Shown here: in pieces, positions 59,789 to 64,000 of the stretch
Position numbering within the stretch: the first letter of the stretch is position 1
How the letters are laid out: each line of letters opens with the position of its first letter
DNA from: Nocardioides sp. Arc9.136
Lineage (GTDB): Bacteria; Actinomycetota; Actinomycetes; Propionibacteriales; Nocardioidaceae
Direction: 5' to 3'
DNA: 64,000 nt
Assembly: GCF_030506255.1 (NCBI RefSeq)
Contig: NZ_CP113431.1
Span: forward strand, 3,421,001 to 3,485,000
Program-made: the position numbers and the translations under genes
The notes under the pieces: model-generated
Seen by the model: only the letters and a program-made list of their open reading frames with translations
Told to the model about the DNA's origin: nothing
The model's database searches: none

Positions 59789-62700
59789 GTGGCCAGATTC
59801 CGGCACCGTCCGACCGCCCTGCTCGGCTCCGTCACGTTCGCCCTCGCGGGCCTGGTCACGGTGGCCGCCCCGGCGGACGCCGCGGACGCGGACGTGCGGA
59901 TCAGCGAGCTCTCGTCGAACAACCCCGACTTCGTCGAGCTGGTCAACACCGGCGCCAGCGCGGTCGACCTCTCCGGCTGGGTGCTCAAGGACAACAGCGA
60001 GAGCAACTCCTACACGTTCCCGGCCGGCAGCTCCCTCGCCGCCGGCGAGACGCGGCTCCTGCGCGGCGAGAAGGTCGACTTCGCCTTCGGCCTGGGCAAC
60101 GGCGACTCCGTACGGCTCTTCAGCGACAGCGACCTCGCGAGCCCGGTCGACGCCCACGACTACGCCGCGCACCCGGCCGCGGGCTCGAGCTGGAGCCGCT
60201 GCCCGGTCACCGGCGGCACGTTCGTCGTCGTCCCCGCGACTCCCGGCGCCGAGAACGCCTGCACCACCCCCGACAGTGCGGTGCGCATCGACGAGCTCTC
60301 CTCGAACAACCCCGACTTCGTCGAGCTGGTGAACACCGGGGCGGGCCCGGTCGACCTCTCGGGCTGGGTCCTCAAGGACAGCAAGGAGGAGAACCCGTAC
60401 ACGTTCCCGGCCGGCAGCTCGATCGCCGCCGGCGCCCTCCTGACCCTGAGCGGCGAGGGCGTCGACTTCGCGTTCGGCCTGGGCGGAGGCGACGCGGTCC
60501 GGCTGTTCAGCGACACCGACCCGACCACGCCGGTGGACTCCCACGCCTACGCCTCGCACCCGCCGGCCGGGAGGAGCTGGGGCCGCTGCCCGAGCGGCAC
60601 CGGGACGTTCGAGGTCACCGCCGCGGCGACCCGGGGCGCGGCCAACCGGTGCGCCCCTCCGGCAGGTGCGGAGAGCATCAAGGTCAACGAGGTCCAGTCC
60701 GACCCCGGCGACCTGGTGGAGCTGACGAACGTCGGCGACGCGGCCGTGGACATCTCCGGCTACGTGCTCCAGGACAACGACGACAGCCACGTCTTCACGG
60801 TCCCGCCCGGCACGGTCCTCGAGGCGCACGCCCACCGGACCTTCGACGTCGACCCGTCCTTCGGCCTGGGCAAGGGCGACTCGGTCCGGCTGTACCCGCC
60901 GAACCGGGCGGTCCTGCTCGACTCCACGACGTACCCCGCCGACACGCACGCCGCGAACTGGGGCCGGTGCCCCGACGGCTCGGGCGCGTTCGGCGTGGTG
61001 CCCGACACTCTCGGCGCGGCCAACGCCTGCAGCGGTGGCCCGGCCGGGCCGCCGGACGTGGTGATCAACGAGGTCGAGTCGAACGGCGACCAGGTCGCCG
61101 ACTGGGTCGAGCTGAAGAACCGCTCCGCCTCCCCCGTCGACGTCTCCGGCTGGAAGATCCTCGACGGCGACCCGGCCCACGCCGCGACCCCGGTCGTCGT
61201 GCCCGCCGGCACGACCATCCCCGCGGGCGGCCACCGCGCCGTCTACACCGAGATCGCGCAGAGCCCCGGTTTCGGGCTCGGCGTCGGTGACAGCGTCACG
61301 CTGCTCCTCGCCGACGGCACCACCCAGGTCGACACCACCACCTGGGGTGCGCACGCCGCGACCACGTGGGGCCGCTGCCCCGACGGCACCGGCGACTTCC
61401 GCGACACCACCGCCTCCACCCGGGGCCTGCCCAACGCCTGCAGCCCGGTCCGCATCAACGAGGTCGAGAGCACCGGCGGCACGCCGGGCGACTGGGTCGA
61501 GCTGGTGAACATCTCGACCGCGACGGTCGACGTCTCCGGCTACGTCGTCAAGGACGCCGACGAGGCGCACGCCTACGTCCTGCCGGCCTCGACCAGCATC
61601 GCCGCCAAGGGCCACCTGGTGCTCGAGGAGAGCACCCTCGGGTTCGGTCTCGACGACGCCGACGCGGTGCGCCTGTACGCCGCCGACGGCACCACGCTCG
61701 TCGAGCAGCACGCCTGGACCGCCCCCGCCACCCGGACCTGGGCGCGCTGCAAGGACGGCCTGGGCGACTTCCGGGACGCCGAGGCCCCGACGAAGGGGGC
61801 GGTCAACTCCTGCCCGGGCCTGGACACCACCCCGTGGCCGGGCGCCCAGACGGTCACCACGGCCGACCTCGCGGGCACCTTCGCCCAGGACCTCTCCGGC
61901 CTCGCCTTCGACCCCGCCGACCCCGACGTGCTGTGGGCGGCCCAGAACAAGCTCGGCACCCTGTTCAAGCTCACCCGCAGCGGCACCGAGCTCGTGCCGG
62001 CGTCCGGCTGGCCGAAGACCCCCGTGTACGTCGACGGCACCGGCGCCCCGGACACCGAGGGGATCGCCATCGGCCCCGACGGCTTCGTCTACCTCGCCTC
62101 GGAGCGCAACAACGCCGCCAGCGGGGTGAGCCGGATGTCGATCCTGCGCTACGACCCGGCCGCGACCGGCACCACCATCCGCGCCACCGCCGAGTGGGAC
62201 CTGACCCGTCAGATCCCGGCCGCCGGCGCCAACCTCGGGCTCGAGGGCGTCGCGTTCGTGCCGGACTCCTACCTGACCGCCCACGGCTTCCGGGACCAGA
62301 GCACCGGCGCGACGTACGACCCCGCGACGTACCCCACCCACGGCAGCGGCCTGTGGTTCGTCGCAGTCGAGGACACCGGCGACCTCATCGCGTTCGCCCT
62401 CGACAGCGACGGCACCACCTCGCACAAGGTCGCCACCATCGACAGCGGCTTCGAGCACCTCGCCGACGTCGCCTTCGACCCCGAGCGCGGCCGCGTGTGG
62501 GCGGTCACCGACGACACCCACGACGGCCGGACCTCGCAGCTGGCGATCGACGACACGGGCAGCTTCGTCGTCGACTCCGCCCACGACCGGCCGGTCGGGA
62601 TGCCCAACCTCAACAACGAGGGCTTCGCGATCGCCCCGCAGTCGCGCTGCGTGGACGGCCGCAAGGAGGTCCTGTGGGCCGACGACGGCGACACCGACGG

Positions 62701-63778
62701 GCACTCGCTGCGCCGCGGCGCGATCGACTGCACCGTCGCGACCCCGCCGACGACTCCCCCGACCACCCCGCCGACCACCCCGCCGGCGCCGCAGCCGCAG
62801 ACGGTGACCTTCACCTCCGAGCCGCCGGCCGCCCCGGTCGTCGGCCAGACCTGGGCGGTCACGACCCAGGGCGGCGCCTCGGGCGCCCCGGTGACGCTGG
62901 CCGCCGGCGGCACCTGCACGGTGACCGGTACGACGGTCACCTTCACCGACCCGGGCACCTGCACGGTCACCGCACGGCAGGCCGGCACCGCGTCGTACGC
63001 ACCGGGCTCCGCGACGCGCACGGTCACGGTCACCCGGGCGGCCACGACGACCACGGTGACCACCGGCGCGACCAGGCAGCGCGCGACCGTCCTCCCGGTC
63101 GCCCCGGGCGCCGGGACACCCACCGGCACGGTCACCTTCACCGCCGGCGGCGCCCCGCTCGGCACCGCCGCGCTGGACGGCGGGGTGGCCACCCTCGACC
63201 GTGCGGCGCCCGCCGGCACGACGACCGTGACCGCGACGTACGCCGGCGACGGCGACTTCACCGGATCGACCGGCTCCGCCGCCGCCGTCGTCGTCACCGA
63301 CCCGAGGATCGCCGCCCGGCTCTCGTCGGCCCGGCCGGCCTCGGGGTGGTGGACCGGCCCGGTGACCGTGACGTTCACCTGCGCCCCGGGGAGCGCGCCG
63401 CTCGCCGGTCGCTGCCCCGCACCGGTCACCCTCCGCGGCGACGGTGCCGACCAGGGGGTGAGCCGCACGGTCACGGCCACGGACGGCGGGCGGGCCACCG
63501 TGCGGGTGGGCGGCGTCGACATCGACGGCACCGGCCCGAAGGTCGCCGTCACGGGTGTCCGCGACGGCGCGACGTATCGCCGCGGAGACCTGCCCCGGGC
63601 CCGTTGCCGGGCCTCCGACCGCCTCTCGGGCCTCGACTCCTGCCGGCTGAGGCACCGGGCGACCAGGACCGCGGGCGGCACGCGCGTGGTCGTCACCGCC
63701 ACCGCCACCGACGCGGCCGGGAACGTGGCGACCAACCGGGTCGTCTACCGGGTCCGGAGGGCGCGGGCCGGGGCGTAG
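59789..63778 (+). CDS. Large exported protein: five lamin-tail-like domains, beta-propeller, Ig-like repeats
   Basis: 1329 residues. Signal peptide about 1-32. Five tandem LTD-type domains (about 34-675) begin ISELSSNN, IDELSSNN, VNEVQSDPG, INEVESNG and INEVESTG; each has VELVN/VELKN, SGW/SGY, FGLG and an end block W(G)RC...G.F...T.GA.N.C. A propeller-like esterase/phytase-like domain (about 680-985) starts DLSGLAFDPADPDVLWAAQNK. A TTPPTTPP hinge and Ig-like units (Big_3-type) follow to the C-terminus. No sorting signal or membrane anchor is seen. GAGGAAGAAG lies before the GTG. Likely an extracellular adhesive or phosphoester-processing protein; function is not known. Confidence 0.87.
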   Translation: MARFRHRPTALLGSVTFALAGLVTVAAPADAADADVRISELSSNNPDFVELVNTGASAVDLSGWVLKDNSESNSYTFPAGSSLAAGETRLLRGEKVDFAFGLGNGDSVRLFSDSDLASPVDAHDYAAHPAAGSSWSRCPVTGGTFVVVPATPGAENACTTPDSAVRIDELSSNNPDFVELVNTGAGPVDLSGWVLKDSKEENPYTFPAGSSIAAGALLTLSGEGVDFAFGLGGGDAVRLFSDTDPTTPVDSHAYASHPPAGRSWGRCPSGTGTFEVTAAATRGAANRCAPPAGAESIKVNEVQSDPGDLVELTNVGDAAVDISGYVLQDNDDSHVFTVPPGTVLEAHAHRTFDVDPSFGLGKGDSVRLYPPNRAVLLDSTTYPADTHAANWGRCPDGSGAFGVVPDTLGAANACSGGPAGPPDVVINEVESNGDQVADWVELKNRSASPVDVSGWKILDGDPAHAATPVVVPAGTTIPAGGHRAVYTEIAQSPGFGLGVGDSVTLLLADGTTQVDTTTWGAHAATTWGRCPDGTGDFRDTTASTRGLPNACSPVRINEVESTGGTPGDWVELVNISTATVDVSGYVVKDADEAHAYVLPASTSIAAKGHLVLEESTLGFGLDDADAVRLYAADGTTLVEQHAWTAPATRTWARCKDGLGDFRDAEAPTKGAVNSCPGLDTTPWPGAQTVTTADLAGTFAQDLSGLAFDPADPDVLWAAQNKLGTLFKLTRSGTELVPASGWPKTPVYVDGTGAPDTEGIAIGPDGFVYLASERNNAASGVSRMSILRYDPAATGTTIRATAEWDLTRQIPAAGANLGLEGVAFVPDSYLTAHGFRDQSTGATYDPATYPTHGSGLWFVAVEDTGDLIAFALDSDGTTSHKVATIDSGFEHLADVAFDPERGRVWAVTDDTHDGRTSQLAIDDTGSFVVDSAHDRPVGMPNLNNEGFAIAPQSRCVDGRKEVLWADDGDTDGHSLRRGAIDCTVATPPTTPPTTPPTTPPAPQPQTVTFTSEPPAAPVVGQTWAVTTQGGASGAPVTLAAGGTCTVTGTTVTFTDPGTCTVTARQAGTASYAPGSATRTVTVTRAATTTTVTTGATRQRATVLPVAPGAGTPTGTVTFTAGGAPLGTAALDGGVATLDRAAPAGTTTVTATYAGDGDFTGSTGSAAAVVVTDPRIAARLSSARPASGWWTGPVTVTFTCAPGSAPLAGRCPAPVTLRGDGADQGVSRTVTATDGGRATVRVGGVDIDGTGPKVAVTGVRDGATYRRGDLPRARCRASDRLSGLDSCRLRHRATRTAGGTRVVVTATATDAAGNVATNRVVYRVRRARAGA

Positions 63779-63832
63779 GCCGCGGGGTCCGCGCCGCACG
63801 TCCGGCGCGGGCCCTCCCGTCCCGGGCGCCGG

Positions 63833-64000
63833 CTAGCGCGGCGGCGCGGGGAGGGCGGCCATCGCGGTCCCGGCGATGCCCAGGAGGTCCTCGGCGGTGG
63901 CTCCGTCGCGGGCGCAGCCGGACATGCCACGCATGACGGCCACGAGGAACGAGGCGAGGTGACCGGTGTCCGTCGTGGCCGGGAGGTCGCGGTCCCGCAC
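63833..64000 (-). CDS. TetR-family regulator, C-terminal end only (runs off the window)
   Basis: The last 55 residues of a minus-strand gene whose start lies beyond base 64000. The text LPATTDTGHLASFLVAVMRG, then MSGCARDGATAEDLLGIAG, matches the end of the ligand domain in TetR/AcrR proteins. The DNA-binding domain is not in the window, so the call rests on the C-terminal pattern. Confidence 0.7.
   Translation of the reverse strand: MRDRDLPATTDTGHLASFLVAVMRGMSGCARDGATAEDLLGIAGTAMAALPAPPR

Noticed and set aside
59339..63799. Very long minus-strand open frame opposite the LTD protein
   Set aside because: Its residues mirror the repeats of the real gene and show no domain. The plus-strand frame has a signal peptide, a ribosome site and recognisable domains.

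Overview
The window is about 73% G+C (estimated by eye) with codon third positions almost all G or C. It carries an AccA3/AccD5/AccE acyl-CoA carboxylase set, a GtrA protein, a DUF222/13E12-type HNH endonuclease, HtaA-domain heme proteins and a DtxR/IdeR-type iron box. This points to an actinobacterium of the Propionibacteriales, most likely Nocardioides or a close relative (inference; no rRNA is present to confirm it). At least fifteen genes start with a TANNNT hexamer 6-7 bases before the start codon, the leaderless-transcript layout common in this phylum.

Layout. 1-1337: end of a two-component histidine kinase plus its LuxR-type regulator. 1483-8070: purE-purK, an orphan winged-helix regulator, a class III cyclase, a PH-domain membrane protein, birA, accD5 and accE. 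8220-10516: a membrane family 2 glycosyltransferase with a translationally linked lipoprotein. 10517-12479: a repeat-bounded HNH endonuclease gene. 12480-20458: a response regulator with a very long Pro/Gln/Tyr linker, a GH6 glycosidase, maf, gtrA, a glgC-like gene, an acyl-CoA dehydrogenase and accA3. Recalled gene order in Mycobacterium tuberculosis (fadE25-purE-purK-GtrA-PH protein-birA-accD5-accE5-maf ... accA3) matches this section closely, so it is a conserved core.

20502-25711 is a tightly overlapping five-gene unit: two PH-domain (YdbS/YdbT-like) membrane proteins and three related membrane proteins that I cannot assign. Two of these share a cysteine-containing C-terminal domain. This is my best candidate for an undescribed system. 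25839-33321 holds pyruvate carboxylase, a BenE-type transporter, an amidase and a SpoIID/LytB-domain protein. 33461-37612 holds lpdA, lpd, a gamma-glutamylcyclotransferase-like gene and purine nucleoside phosphorylase.

38885-48848 is a heme acquisition island. HmuT-HmuU-HmuV and four exported proteins (three with HtaA domains) form one leftward overlapping operon under an iron box, and a heme oxygenase is divergent from it. Heme would be caught at the surface, passed to HmuT, imported and opened to release iron. The island sits between purine nucleoside phosphorylase and a phosphosugar mutase that I recall as neighbours in mycobacteria. 48900-58909 returns to metabolism: a sugar dehydrogenase-like SDR, aldo/keto reductase, phosphosugar mutase, BLUF photoreceptor, PH-domain protein, deoC, Rieske protein, a small P-loop kinase, a possible papain-like peptidase, a DUF559 protein between two 49-bp repeats, adenosine deaminase and a MaoC hydratase. 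58950-64000 has a tiny helix-turn-helix protein, a metallo-beta-lactamase-fold gene that has lost its metal-binding core, a 1329-residue exported protein with five lamin-tail-like domains, and the C-terminal end of a TetR regulator.

I found no tRNA, rRNA, CRISPR array, transposase or integrase.
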